Numbered from the stretch's first letter, positions 25,468 to 34,510 are shown. The stretch: DNA of 64,000 bases from UBA1081 sp045636025 (GCA_045636025.1 JAZTWP010000005.1:9743-73742); one strand, 5' to 3'. The notes: a model not told the origin generated them from the letters alone. A program made the numbers and translations.

Positions 25468-25608
25468 TTAAAAGTGTATTCTTAGGAAAAAGAAAAATAT
25501 CTTTTTACCGCAAAGCCCGCCGTACTGATCCATAATGATTTTTGCGTATGCGGGGTTGGGATTTTTTATTTTTACAGGATACTGTAATTTCTTTTCATAA
25601 GTCCACAT
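25468..25608 (-). pseudogene. cotJC: cotJC 5' fragment, interrupted by the prophage
   Basis: A 46-codon reading frame. Its first ~31 residues match the start of spore coat protein CotJC ('MWTYEKKLQYPVKIKNPNP' then 'AKIIMDQYGG'); the remaining 15 residues are unrelated phage-side sequence ending at a TAA. Intact CotJC is a manganese-catalase-like protein of about 190 residues. The ATG lies 2 nt after the cotJB stop with AGGTGA upstream, as in an intact cotJABC operon. The rest of the gene should lie left of the prophage, outside the window. Precise excision would restore the gene. Confidence 0.88.
25505..25520. other. Inferred right attachment junction (attR) of the prophage
   Basis: CotJC coding similarity on the minus strand runs through the QYGG codons (to about 25,516) and then stops. 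The DNA to the left is phage-side AT-rich sequence. The recombination core should therefore lie at or next to this point (plus-strand GCCCGCCGTACTG region). The core cannot be defined without the left junction, which is outside the window. Confidence 0.6.
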
Positions 25609-25610
25609 AA

Positions 25611-25856
25611 TTACTCACCTTTCTCCCAGGGCCAGGGGGATTTTATCCAGTCGCAGCCTTCGCCTGCGTTAGCTGTGAGAGGACCGAATTTGCTTTCGTA
25701 TTCCTCTCTGAGCTCTGCGGCTCTTGCTGTGTGTTTTTCGTGGAGCCGCTGTGCTGTTTTGTCGCAAGGGTGCGTGTCAAGATAAAGATGAAGCTCCCAG
25801 GCGGCAAACTGTTCTGCACTCAGACAGTGCATAAGTTTTGTGCGTTCATTCAGCAT
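25611..25856 (-). CDS. cotJB: Spore coat protein CotJB
   Basis: An 81-residue protein with the CotJB pattern: 'FAAWELHLYLDTHPCDKTAQ', 'REEYESKFGPLTA' and a C-terminal 'SPWPWEKGE'. CotJB is a small inner spore coat component co-expressed with CotJA and CotJC in the mother cell. The start at 25856 is preferred because AAGGA lies 8 nt upstream; it overlaps the cotJA stop by 7 nt. The operon is cut immediately downstream, within cotJC. Confidence 0.9.
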   Translation of the reverse strand: MLNERTKLMHCLSAEQFAAWELHLYLDTHPCDKTAQRLHEKHTARAAELREEYESKFGPLTANAGEGCDWIKSPWPWEKGE

Positions 25857-26059
25857 GTGCATCTTCCTTTGAAAGGCTTGTAAAGATCGCTGAAAAGAGT
25901 ACCTTTGCAAAGTGCTTCTGCAGGCTCATAATGAGAGAGGTCAAGCTGAAAGGGGATATATGCCATTGTTGTTGTCATAACTTCAGGAAGTGCTGTCTTT
26001 TCACAATCGGCAGTTTCCTTTTCAGATTTGCAACAGGTACAGGGTTTGTTTGTGTTCAT
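25850..26059 (-). CDS. cotJA: Spore coat-associated protein CotJA
   Basis: A 69-residue protein with a Cys-rich N-terminus (CTCCKSE) and the CotJA core 'MAYIPFQLDLSHYEPAEALC' followed by 'KGTLFSDLYKPFKGRC'. The family core is 'mAYVPwQ....yepeeAL..GTlFp.L.kPF'. The ATG at 26059 follows AAGGAGACGAAGAA; a longer in-frame extension upstream lacks a ribosome site. First gene of the cotJ operon. A CATAGTAT element (complement of 26101-26109) upstream resembles a sigma-E -10 box; its -35 spacing is imperfect. Confidence 0.9.
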   Translation of the reverse strand: MNTNKPCTCCKSEKETADCEKTALPEVMTTTMAYIPFQLDLSHYEPAEALCKGTLFSDLYKPFKGRCTC

Positions 26060-26134
26060 TTCTTCGTCTCCTTTTGTAAGATTGAGGACAAACCTCATTA
26101 CATACTATGTTGAAAACCGAATAATGACACAAAA

Positions 26135-26162
26135 AAAGGAAGTGTAAAAAAACACTTCCTTT
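26135..26162. terminator. Bidirectional terminator between cotH-like gene and cotJ
   Basis: AAAGGAAGTGT (26135-26145) pairs exactly with ACACTTCCTTT (26152-26162); A-run on one side and T-rich sequence on the other. It ends the minus-strand CotH-dockerin transcript just before the cotJ promoter region. Confidence 0.8.
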
Positions 26163-26172
26163 AATTTTTGTA

Positions 26173-28506
26173 TTAATCCAATTGTGCAGATTTTCTTAAG
26201 ATTAATCTTGCATCAAGTGCATTGACTTTTTTATCTGCATTCATATCTGCAAGTGCAAGTTGATCTTCTTCAAGCTCTTCAAGCTGAGCAGAATATCTGA
26301 GAGCAAGTCTTGCATCGATTGCGTTTACTTTGCCGTCCTGATTGATGTCACCCTGTTCATATTTCGGCTTCGGTTTAACAGTTACATATTTTTCATCTGA
26401 ACAGTAAGTGCAGGAGTAAACAATCAGAGTCTCTGATGTTTTATCATTCTCAATGTCTAATTTGTAATCGTGACCGAGTGCGTTGCCTTTGGTGATTCCG
26501 CAACCTTTACAGGTTTCAGGCTTTGTACAGCTTGCTGCAGACCAGGTGTGGCCTGTTGCTTTTACTGTTTTGCTTTGCTGATAGACTTTTCCGCAATCGG
26601 CACAATATTTGCCTGCGGTTCTGCCGTCTGTTGTACATGTTGCTTTTACAGCTGAGATTTCAACAATATTTGCGTGATATCTTGACTCTGAAGACCATTT
26701 TGTGGGGTCCATAGGAGCATAATAATTGCTTCCTTCCCATTTGGAAGTTGTTTCAGAGAGCCATTCAAGACGTGCTGTTGCGAATTCGAGAAGGAAGTCA
26801 ACCGCATTGTCATAAGTTTCTTCATCACAGCAACGGAAAGCTGCTGTTTCATCGTGAGTGATATCCCAGAGTTTGTAGTTCATCTGCTGTGAAGCATAAA
26901 CATTCTGAGAGAATGTGACGATGTTGCCTTCTTCACCGAGCATTTTTGCTGCGGCGGTATAGAATTCACCGTTGTCTTTGTCAAGATAATCCCTGACAGC
27001 ATCACGGAAGCTTTCAATTGTGATGAGAGTGCTTGCAAGATATTTTGTTGCAGCCCAGAAATTTTCGGGATTGCCTGCATACATACTGTTGAAGTCATAA
27101 CCTGTTGTAAAGCTCAGGTCATAATCCCAGATGGGGCCTGCATACATTATATCTTCATCTTCGGGAAGATAGAAAAATGCGGATGAACGATAGCTGTCGT
27201 AATTCTTTGTATATTCATTGATGAGATAAATTTTTACAAGAGAATCAAGGTCACAGTATTCATAATAGTACTTGCCTGTTTCCTTGTTATAACCGTCGGG
27301 GCTGAAAACCGCATCTTCAAACTCCTGATAGAAGTTGCTGATGAATGCGCCTGTTTCTTTTGTGAGATATTCGGGGTTTTTTGTAACAATAGCCTGTCCG
27401 CGGTTTGTTACAAAACCTGATTGCTCATTGGGGTATCTGTAAATAAAGTCAAGCTCAAGAAGATAACCGTGGTGTGAGAGACCTTCGCCGAGTTCAGGTT
27501 CAACAAGACCGTCTACATATTTATAAGAGCCTTTGCTGTCTGTCTTTGCAGATGTTTCACCTTTGCTTGCGAAAGTTTTTGTAACAACAACAGGATTTTC
27601 GTAGGCATCTGAGCCTTCATTTGCATCTTCAATTTCAGAATCAAGATCCTGAATATCAACACCTTCTTCACCGACTTCAACTTTGTCTGTCAGCAGATAG
27701 GTACCTCTGTATTCACCGTCATAATAGAGGTCAACAGGTTCCATATCAACGGTGTAGGGGAGTCCGAGGTCTTTTGCAAGTGTTGATGCAAGTTGATTGT
27801 GAATGAGTGTGTTGTCTGCCGCATTTGCAAGAAGAACCCACTTCTTCTGAGCATTGTTTTCGTCACCTGTAAGGTTTGATTTGTTCTTTATTTTTATCTG
27901 ATATGCTTTCTTTTCAAAATCTGTGAAGGTTGAATTGCCTCTTGCCTTGAGTTCTGTGAGCTTATCGGAATGGAAAATTGTACCGTCGGCATTGAGGTAT
28001 GCCATATCACCTTTTGCCTCGTTATCTTTTGAAGAATCAACCCATTCTCTGCCCTTTTCTTCAGGGTTTTCGCTGACAAGGAACATTGTTTTTATGTTTG
28101 CTGATTTCATTATTGTAACAGTTGTTGTGATTGTTTTTCCTGTCTGAGGTGCAAGGGTGATTATTACATTATACTCGTTGTTCAGAGCTTCGGGATTCTC
28201 AAAAAGCGCAATAAGATTGAAAGTTTCACCCTGATTCACAGTGATATACGAATCAGCGGAAACAGTAAGTGTAGTATATTTGCTGTCTGCTCCGAGTTTA
28301 AGCTGTGTGAGGTCTGCGGAAGACGGAAGAAACAGATATGTTTTGCCGTCATCAGTTGTCTGAATATTTATCTGAGTTGCTGCATTGCTGTCATTTGCGA
28401 TATAGAAAATATTGGCAGTCGTGTTGTCTGCGGAAACTGTGAATAATATTGCGCAAACGGTACACAGAATTATTGCAAGTGCGCAAAGTAATCTTCTGAT
28501 TTTCAT
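26173..28506 (-). CDS. Secreted CotH-kinase-domain protein with dockerin
   Basis: A 777-residue protein. A signal peptide (about 1-26, 'LLCALAIILCTVCAILFTVSA') is followed by a beta domain (30-145) and a CotH kinase domain (about 150-560) with 'LKARGNSTFTDFEKKAYQIK', 'DLYYDGEYRGTYLLTDKVEV' and 'IWDYDLSF'. Next is a Cys-rich stretch with repeated CxxCG and 'GHTW/GHDY' units (about 610-710). A C-terminal type I dockerin (about 715-777) has two 'KVNAxDARLxLR' repeats. CotH domains phosphorylate or structurally support surface proteins; in dockerin proteins they are thought to attach to cohesin scaffolds. AAGGAGG precedes the ATG. Confidence 0.88.
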   Translation of the reverse strand: MKIRRLLCALAIILCTVCAILFTVSADNTTANIFYIANDSNAATQINIQTTDDGKTYLFLPSSADLTQLKLGADSKYTTLTVSADSYITVNQGETFNLIALFENPEALNNEYNVIITLAPQTGKTITTTVTIMKSANIKTMFLVSENPEEKGREWVDSSKDNEAKGDMAYLNADGTIFHSDKLTELKARGNSTFTDFEKKAYQIKIKNKSNLTGDENNAQKKWVLLANAADNTLIHNQLASTLAKDLGLPYTVDMEPVDLYYDGEYRGTYLLTDKVEVGEEGVDIQDLDSEIEDANEGSDAYENPVVVTKTFASKGETSAKTDSKGSYKYVDGLVEPELGEGLSHHGYLLELDFIYRYPNEQSGFVTNRGQAIVTKNPEYLTKETGAFISNFYQEFEDAVFSPDGYNKETGKYYYEYCDLDSLVKIYLINEYTKNYDSYRSSAFFYLPEDEDIMYAGPIWDYDLSFTTGYDFNSMYAGNPENFWAATKYLASTLITIESFRDAVRDYLDKDNGEFYTAAAKMLGEEGNIVTFSQNVYASQQMNYKLWDITHDETAAFRCCDEETYDNAVDFLLEFATARLEWLSETTSKWEGSNYYAPMDPTKWSSESRYHANIVEISAVKATCTTDGRTAGKYCADCGKVYQQSKTVKATGHTWSAASCTKPETCKGCGITKGNALGHDYKLDIENDKTSETLIVYSCTYCSDEKYVTVKPKPKYEQGDINQDGKVNAIDARLALRYSAQLEELEEDQLALADMNADKKVNALDARLILRKSAQLD

Positions 28507-28540
28507 TTTTATCCTCCTTATAGGGGGTGTAAAGAAAAAT

Positions 28541-28571
28541 CCCCATCTCCTACATTATATAGGAGATGGGG
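28541..28571 (-). terminator. Hairpin between the two large dockerin genes
   Basis: CCCCATCTCCTA (28541-28552) pairs exactly with TAGGAGATGGGG (28560-28571); the A-rich sequence on the left gives a T-run on the minus strand. Only 34 nt separate it from the downstream gene's start, so that gene depends on read-through or an upstream promoter. Confidence 0.75.
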
Positions 28572-28605
28572 TGTGTTGTCAATCAGCTAAATTTTATAGC
28601 GGATA

Positions 28606-31600
28606 TCAGGGGAATTCTTTGATGATGCCTGCAGAATATCTGAGGATAAGTCTTGCGTCGATAGCGTTAACTTTACCGTCAACATTTACGTCCATTACAA
28701 CGAAAGTCTTTTCATCAGTAACCTTTTCAAGACCTGCAGCAATTCTGAGTGCGAATCTTGCGTCCTGAGCATTGATTTCGCCGTCTCTTGTTGCGTCACC
28801 GAGGATATAGGGAACTTCGGGTTCGGGATCATCAACGGGAGGTTCGGGATCATCAACGGGAGGTTTGGGATCATCTACAGGAGGTTCGGGATCATCAACG
28901 GGAGGTTCGGGCTGGGGAAGTGCGGCAACAGTTTTCTGAGCTACTGTTACAGTTCCGCAAGTTTTACAGTGTTCACCTTCTGTAAGACCTGTTACACCGA
29001 TCTGAGGTTCAACAGCCTTGTCAACAACCTTGACATAAGGATGATCTGCGATGTGATTTGTGAGAATCTTGCCGTCTTCGTCAAAATAGTAGAATGTACC
29101 GTCAATTGCAAAGTTTTCATCCTTGAGCTGAAGTCTGCCTTCTGCATCGAATGTGTACTCTGTACCGTCAATTGTCTGGCTGCCTGTTACTGCATAGTAG
29201 TTTTCACCGAAGAAGTAAATAGCTTCGTCTACATAGTACCAGCCTGTAAGTCTTTCATTGTTTGCCCAGTAAAGAACTTTACCGTAATCTGTATTTGTGA
29301 GAGCACCGCCGATAAGACGACCGTTTGCATCAAATGTGTAAACAAGGTTCATTGCGCTGCCGTCTCTGGAGATGGGGTACTTGCCTGTTGCCATAGCGAA
29401 TGAAGGAATTCCGCCGGGGCCTGAAGGACCGATAACGTCGAAGTAGTGCCAGTTGCCGTCGATAAGCTTCCAGTTACGCTGCTTTGTGCCTGCAATGTAA
29501 TAGTAATAGTACTTGCCTTCTTTTACAAGAGCGCCCTTTGTGAGCTTGCCGTCTTCACCGAATGTGTATGTGTACTTGTCAATCTTGCGTTCGCCTGTAA
29601 CTGCAAGACCGTCTTCGCCGAGGTAGTAGTCTTCGCCAAGCCAGATGTTTGTTGCGAGAGTACCGTCTTCCTTAACGAAAGCAACCTTTGTGAGCTTACC
29701 TTCTGCATCGAAGGGGTATTCATAGTTGCCGATTTTTGCTGTGCCTGTTGCGGGGATACCGTCTTCACCGAGGTAGTAGATTGCATTGTTCATATCAACC
29801 CACTTGTTCTTTACAAGTTCACCGTTTTCGATGATGATGGGAAGACCTGTTTCTGCATCTTTTACGTTGCCTGTAAAGTTTTCAGTTGACTTTACATATC
29901 CGCATACTGAACATGTGAGATAACCGTCGTTATGAGCAAAGTCGTGACCGTCTGCTGAGCAATCTGTTTTGATTGTCTTTGTATAGCTGTCGAAAATAAC
30001 CTTGCTGTCTGCACTTGTTACGTCGTAAACAGTAACTGTTGCAGTTGTATCTGTTGTTGAAACAGAAATGTAAATACCTGAGTATTCATTTGTAGCCATT
30101 GCGAAATTGTAATCGGGGTTAACTGTAACACCGTATGACTTTTCACCTGAGCTACCGCTGATGAAGTAAACTACACCGTTTTCATCAACCTGACCGCCAA
30201 CCATAGGCTCTGTTCTTGCATAAGAGTGGTCATGACCTGAGAATACAAAGTCAATACCTGCTTCTTCAGCAACAGGAGGAAGCATTGTCTGCCAATTAGC
30301 CTGTTCGTCAAGAATGTTTGTTCCGTAGGGAGGTGTATGGAGAGCTACGAACTTCCATGTAGCATCTGAAGCTGCTGCATCAGCCTTGAGCCAATTACAT
30401 GCTTCTTCAATATATGCTGAGCTATTCAAATCGTAGTTGATAACTGCAACATAAACATTGCCGTATTCAACTGAATAATACTTTTTATTTGCTGTATTGA
30501 AGATACCGCTTGCTGCATCTGCTTCGGGGTCACCCATGTATTCATGGTTACCGAGAACATGAAGCATATCTGTATCAACAATATTGTCATCCGCAAATAC
30601 ATTGAGAATATCTGCCCAGTCGGGATACATGCTACCTACTTCAACTGCGTCACCGGTCTGAATACCAAAAGCATAATCTTTTTCGTCTGCTGCAACTGCA
30701 CCGAGAAGGTTAGAAACCTTTGTTGTATCCTGAGCCTGAATATCACCGAAGATGAAGAATTTTGTATCTGCATTTGCAACGGGTGTGCTGAATGCCTTGA
30801 CATCTGACCAGACTTTTCCGTCACCTACACGGTATACATATTCTGTGTTTTCAGCGAGACCTGAAATGTTAACTGTGTTGATGTTTGCAACATAGTTCTG
30901 AGTTACATCTGTGCTGCCGAGGAATGTCTGAAGAGCTGCTGTGCCTTCTTTCTTTGTGAAAGCTGCTGCACCGTTTGCTTCGTATTCAGCCTTTGTTGCG
31001 TACTGAACATAAGCCTTATCATCTGCAAAGATGGGATTTGAGAGCCATGAAATGTTCTTTTCTGTGTTGCCGTCAGCTGAAGCATTGAGGTGAACATATT
31101 CGGGCTTGCCGTCTTCGTTGCAAGCTGCTGTGAGTGACTGAGATGTGTACTTGAATGAGTACTTACCGTCATTCATTGCATAAACTGTGAAGCTCTGAAC
31201 TGCATTACTGAAGCCTGCATATCTGAAGATACCGTTCTTGTTTGTTGTGCCGATAGCTGTGTTGTCAGCTGCATTGTAAACTGTGATGCCTGCTGCGGGA
31301 TTGCCGTCTGCATCTGTAACGTGGAATACGCCGTAGTTGTCAACGATAACGGGATCTGCGTAAACTGTGTATGTTTCAGCAACGGGAATTTCAACTGTTG
31401 ATGCTGCGAATGTATCTGTTACGCATTCTGCATCGTTGAATGTGATTGCGCCCTGAAGAACTCTGAACGAGAAATTCTTTCCTTTTGCAACATTGTGAGG
31501 AATTGCAGCCTTGATTGTTGCGATGGGAGCAAAGCTTGTTGCTTCTGCATCTTCTGAAACTGTTGCAACTTCTTTTGTGATTGTGAGTTTGAGAAGACCG

Positions 31601-34320
31601 TTGTTGTATTCGCTTGATACTGTAAAGCCTTCTGCACCTTCGATAGTAAGAGCAGATGCGTCTTTTACAATGTCTGCATCAAGCTGGATTTCTGTTGTAA
31701 CTGATGTGATCTTGTCTGCTGCGTTTGAAACAACGTTCATTGTGAACTGATCGTTAAGAACGCAGGAAGCTGAACCTGCTTCAACCTTGACTGTGGGAAG
31801 ATTCTGAGTACCGTTAACTGTGAAATAACGTGTTTCTGCTGTTTCGTTGTTGAACTTGTCACGGACAACGAGTTTTACGGAGTGGATACCGTTTGCGAGC
31901 TTGCTGATGTAGTTGAATTCACCGTCAACAAGCTGAGTATCAGCAGTAACGTCCTTACCGTCGATGTAAAGACGGCATGCATCGTAGTTGATACCTGTTG
32001 CATACTTGTCTTCAAAATCTGCAAATGATGCCTGAATAAGCATATCGTTGTTTGCAACAACTGTATCAGCACCGATGTTGACCATATCTGAACGGTCAGC
32101 ATTACCGACTTTTATTGAGTTGATAACGGGATTGTTAACGTCGTCTGTATTTGCACCGTAAACGAACTGAACGTTATCGATATAAACAGTACCTTTTCTG
32201 TCTGCCTGAGGAAGATATTTATATGAACTCAGGGGAACACCGGCTGCATTTGTACCTTCTGCAGGACCTGTATAAGTATAATGACCTGAACTGTTGTTGA
32301 GGATCATAAGACGGATTGTTTCACCTGCAAAGAAGCTGAAAGGAGCAACAAAGTTTGACAGGTCTGCTTCAAGGTACTTCCAGCCTGTCCAGTTGATGCC
32401 ACCGATACCTGTATATGTGTTATTACCTGTATCTGCGAACTGTGCGTAGTTTTCTGTGAAATTAACAGTCTGAACAGAACCGTTACCGTCTCTGAATCTC
32501 ATACGAACCCAGAGGTTAGGTGTGCCTTCGGGAGCATAGAGCCACATACCGACAGCTGTGGGTGTACCTTCTGTTGATTCTGTTGCAGAAACGCCACCGA
32601 TACAAGCACCTTCAGTAACAGCGCCTACATTAGTAAGGTCATAATCAAACTTAAGAGCATAAGAGTCAAAACGGACTTTGCCTTCATCTGCATTGACAAC
32701 TGTTGCAACAGATGTTGCGCCTCTGCCGTATGAACCCTTGATCATTGTTGTTGTGCCGGGAACATAGTCAGATTCGTATGATGTAATAGTGCCGCCGCTG
32801 GCTTCATAAACACCTGTACCGAAAACATAATCTTCGGGGTTTTCAAAGTCCCAGATGATTGAGGGAAGCTTACCGATAACTGCGGTAATTTCACCCTTTA
32901 CGTTTTCATCAAATGCAGAAGTTGCAGTAACAATACCTGTAACTGATGCTGAATCTGATGATGTGAATGTATTGCCTGAGAATGAACCCATTGTGGGATC
33001 GCTCATTGACCATACGATATCGCCGATTTTGTAGTTGACTTTCTTGTCGTTGTATTTTACCTGAACGCCGAAGTCTGTCTGTGCTTCGAAACCAAGGCTT
33101 ACTTCTGTGTTTGTGAAGCCGATGTAATCGGGAGCCTGAATTTCAAATGTTGTTGAGCCTTTTGCAAAGCCGTTTACAACATATTCAACAGTAACAGTAC
33201 CTGTTTTGCCTGTTGATGTGAATACGTTTCCTTCGATTGTGCCGAATGAATCGTCTTTAAGAGTGAATACACCGTCAGCAGGAAGATCTGCTGCTGCACC
33301 TGATGAGTCAACACCCTTTGCAGCAAGTTCTACTGTTGAACCGGGAGTATAGATTTCGTTGTTGGGAGTAAGAACTGCGTGATCAAACTGTCCGTCGGGA
33401 GCTGCGTTTGAATAGATAAGGATAGCAGTTGAAACTGTTCTTTCTGTACCGTCAGAGGGGCTGTTGATACAAGCAAGAGCATTCTCACCTTCGTGCTGAG
33501 AAACCATTGTTGCTGATCCGCCGCCGTCAAGTGAAAGAGCGTCAACACAGCCGAGTGCTTTCATTTCTTCTGCAAGTTCCTGGAATGTCTGACCGCAGGA
33601 GTCAGGAGCCTGACGACCGTCAGCTACTACGAAAACAACTGTGCCGTCTGCCTTGATACCTACAGCAGTTCTGGGAAGCTGATCCACACCGTAGCCGCTT
33701 GTTGCGTCAATAACACCGTCTTTGAGGATGATTGCGGGGCCGCCGACAACTTCTTTTGCGTTTGCAGGTGCTGCACCTGAACCGATAACAGCAGAGCCGT
33801 CATCAAGAATAGCAAAATAGTTCCAGCTGTTGTTAGTGTTGTATGTTTTGCCGTTCATAACAAGAGTTCCTGTGGGAGCACCTGTTGACATATTGAAGAA
33901 GTCACCGTTTACACCGCCGACGATCTGGAAGTTAGGATCTGCCTGCTGATAATATTTTTCAGCAGCAACAGCCTGATCGCGGACAGTCTGCATGCCCCAT
34001 ACAGGAGTTCCTGCAAGGTTGTCCATATAGTTGTTATAGCTGGCAAGAATACCAACGTTGGGATTTGACAGGTCAACTTCAAGTGCAAAGCTCTTGATCT
34101 GGTTTGAACCGTCTTTGTTGTGTGTGATAATGTGAGATTCCGTTACACCGGGTGCTACGTTGTAGTCCGTTTTTGAAGTGAGTTTTGTGTTTGAACCTAA
34201 GAAAGATAAGTCAACATCAAGACCCGCTGCAAGTGATGTTACGGGAGACATTACTGAAAACAGCATTACAAGAGTAAGAAGTAATGCAAGAAAAGATTTA
34301 GTTCTGATCTTTGTTTTCAT
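28606..34320 (-). CDS. Giant secreted multidomain dockerin protein: phosphodiester glycosidase plus metallophosphatase
   Basis: A 1904-residue protein with a signal peptide (ending near VTSLAA). In order: NAGPA-type phosphodiester glycosidase (about 55-305; 'VGGVNGDFFNM', 'ALSLDGGGSATM'); Ig-like and carbohydrate-binding-like beta domains; a cohesin-like domain (about 840-980); CnaB-like domain; purple-acid-phosphatase N-domain and metallophosphatase (about 1080-1450; 'GDIQ', 'GNHEYMG' near 1258, 'GHDHSYART' near 1362). Aromatic repeats resembling wall-binding units follow, then a PEPPVDD-repeat linker and a C-terminal dockerin (about 1840-1904). It likely degrades or remodels glycans/phosphodiesters on the cell surface or substrate. 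ATG 34320 is preferred by spacing from AAAGGA. Confidence 0.86.
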   Translation of the reverse strand: MKTKIRTKSFLALLLTLVMLFSVMSPVTSLAAGLDVDLSFLGSNTKLTSKTDYNVAPGVTESHIITHNKDGSNQIKSFALEVDLSNPNVGILASYNNYMDNLAGTPVWGMQTVRDQAVAAEKYYQQADPNFQIVGGVNGDFFNMSTGAPTGTLVMNGKTYNTNNSWNYFAILDDGSAVIGSGAAPANAKEVVGGPAIILKDGVIDATSGYGVDQLPRTAVGIKADGTVVFVVADGRQAPDSCGQTFQELAEEMKALGCVDALSLDGGGSATMVSQHEGENALACINSPSDGTERTVSTAILIYSNAAPDGQFDHAVLTPNNEIYTPGSTVELAAKGVDSSGAAADLPADGVFTLKDDSFGTIEGNVFTSTGKTGTVTVEYVVNGFAKGSTTFEIQAPDYIGFTNTEVSLGFEAQTDFGVQVKYNDKKVNYKIGDIVWSMSDPTMGSFSGNTFTSSDSASVTGIVTATSAFDENVKGEITAVIGKLPSIIWDFENPEDYVFGTGVYEASGGTITSYESDYVPGTTTMIKGSYGRGATSVATVVNADEGKVRFDSYALKFDYDLTNVGAVTEGACIGGVSATESTEGTPTAVGMWLYAPEGTPNLWVRMRFRDGNGSVQTVNFTENYAQFADTGNNTYTGIGGINWTGWKYLEADLSNFVAPFSFFAGETIRLMILNNSSGHYTYTGPAEGTNAAGVPLSSYKYLPQADRKGTVYIDNVQFVYGANTDDVNNPVINSIKVGNADRSDMVNIGADTVVANNDMLIQASFADFEDKYATGINYDACRLYIDGKDVTADTQLVDGEFNYISKLANGIHSVKLVVRDKFNNETAETRYFTVNGTQNLPTVKVEAGSASCVLNDQFTMNVVSNAADKITSVTTEIQLDADIVKDASALTIEGAEGFTVSSEYNNGLLKLTITKEVATVSEDAEATSFAPIATIKAAIPHNVAKGKNFSFRVLQGAITFNDAECVTDTFAASTVEIPVAETYTVYADPVIVDNYGVFHVTDADGNPAAGITVYNAADNTAIGTTNKNGIFRYAGFSNAVQSFTVYAMNDGKYSFKYTSQSLTAACNEDGKPEYVHLNASADGNTEKNISWLSNPIFADDKAYVQYATKAEYEANGAAAFTKKEGTAALQTFLGSTDVTQNYVANINTVNISGLAENTEYVYRVGDGKVWSDVKAFSTPVANADTKFFIFGDIQAQDTTKVSNLLGAVAADEKDYAFGIQTGDAVEVGSMYPDWADILNVFADDNIVDTDMLHVLGNHEYMGDPEADAASGIFNTANKKYYSVEYGNVYVAVINYDLNSSAYIEEACNWLKADAAASDATWKFVALHTPPYGTNILDEQANWQTMLPPVAEEAGIDFVFSGHDHSYARTEPMVGGQVDENGVVYFISGSSGEKSYGVTVNPDYNFAMATNEYSGIYISVSTTDTTATVTVYDVTSADSKVIFDSYTKTIKTDCSADGHDFAHNDGYLTCSVCGYVKSTENFTGNVKDAETGLPIIIENGELVKNKWVDMNNAIYYLGEDGIPATGTAKIGNYEYPFDAEGKLTKVAFVKEDGTLATNIWLGEDYYLGEDGLAVTGERKIDKYTYTFGEDGKLTKGALVKEGKYYYYYIAGTKQRNWKLIDGNWHYFDVIGPSGPGGIPSFAMATGKYPISRDGSAMNLVYTFDANGRLIGGALTNTDYGKVLYWANNERLTGWYYVDEAIYFFGENYYAVTGSQTIDGTEYTFDAEGRLQLKDENFAIDGTFYYFDEDGKILTNHIADHPYVKVVDKAVEPQIGVTGLTEGEHCKTCGTVTVAQKTVAALPQPEPPVDDPEPPVDDPKPPVDDPEPPVDDPEPEVPYILGDATRDGEINAQDARFALRIAAGLEKVTDEKTFVVMDVNVDGKVNAIDARLILRYSAGIIKEFP

Positions 34321-34373
34321 AATCATTGTCCTTTCCTAATTTTATTATTATATCTTATTAGATATACAAATGC

Positions 34374-34402
34374 ATTATAACGTAATATATAACAAAAGTC
34401 AA
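34374..34402 (-). promoter_or_regulatory. Sigma-A promoter of the giant dockerin gene
   Basis: On the minus strand: TTGACT (34402-34397), a 17-nt spacer and TATAAT (34379-34374), about 50 nt before the start codon. Close to consensus, so substantial basal transcription is expected. Confidence 0.75.
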
Positions 34403-34460
34403 CATTAAAAGATGTGTAAAATTGTAAAACTTATGTAAATTGAACAAAGCGGAATAAAAA

Positions 34461-34500
34461 ATAACGGCAACAATGAAATAATCTTCATTACTGCCGTTAT
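34461..34500 (-). terminator. Terminator of the GH31 gene
   Basis: ATAACGGCA (34461-34469) pairs with TGCCGTTAT (34492-34500), with an inner AATGAA/TTCATT stem. Plus-strand A-rich sequence to the left gives a T-run on the minus strand. Confidence 0.8.
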
Positions 34501-34510
34501 TGTCTTTTTT

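Larger units (their letters stand above)
1..25515 (+). mobile_element. Siphovirus-type prophage, right-hand portion, inserted in cotJC
   Basis: Seen: a contiguous plus-strand series of early/replication, packaging, head, tail, tail-tip and lysis genes, then an AT-rich cargo pair, ending where CotJC homology resumes on the opposite strand near 25,516. The left end, with the integrase and the 3' part of cotJC, is outside the window. The tape measure gene (892 codons) and separate tail-tube gene indicate a long non-contractile tail; there is no sheath gene. The genes are intact and tightly overlapped, so the prophage may be functional. The exact right boundary is inferred from loss of CotJC similarity. 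Confidence 0.88.

Noticed and set aside
28788..28925. Tandem GATCATC-containing DNA repeats, possible CRISPR-like or VNTR array
   Set aside because: They are in frame and encode the PEPPVDD proline-rich linker before the dockerin; simple coding repeats.
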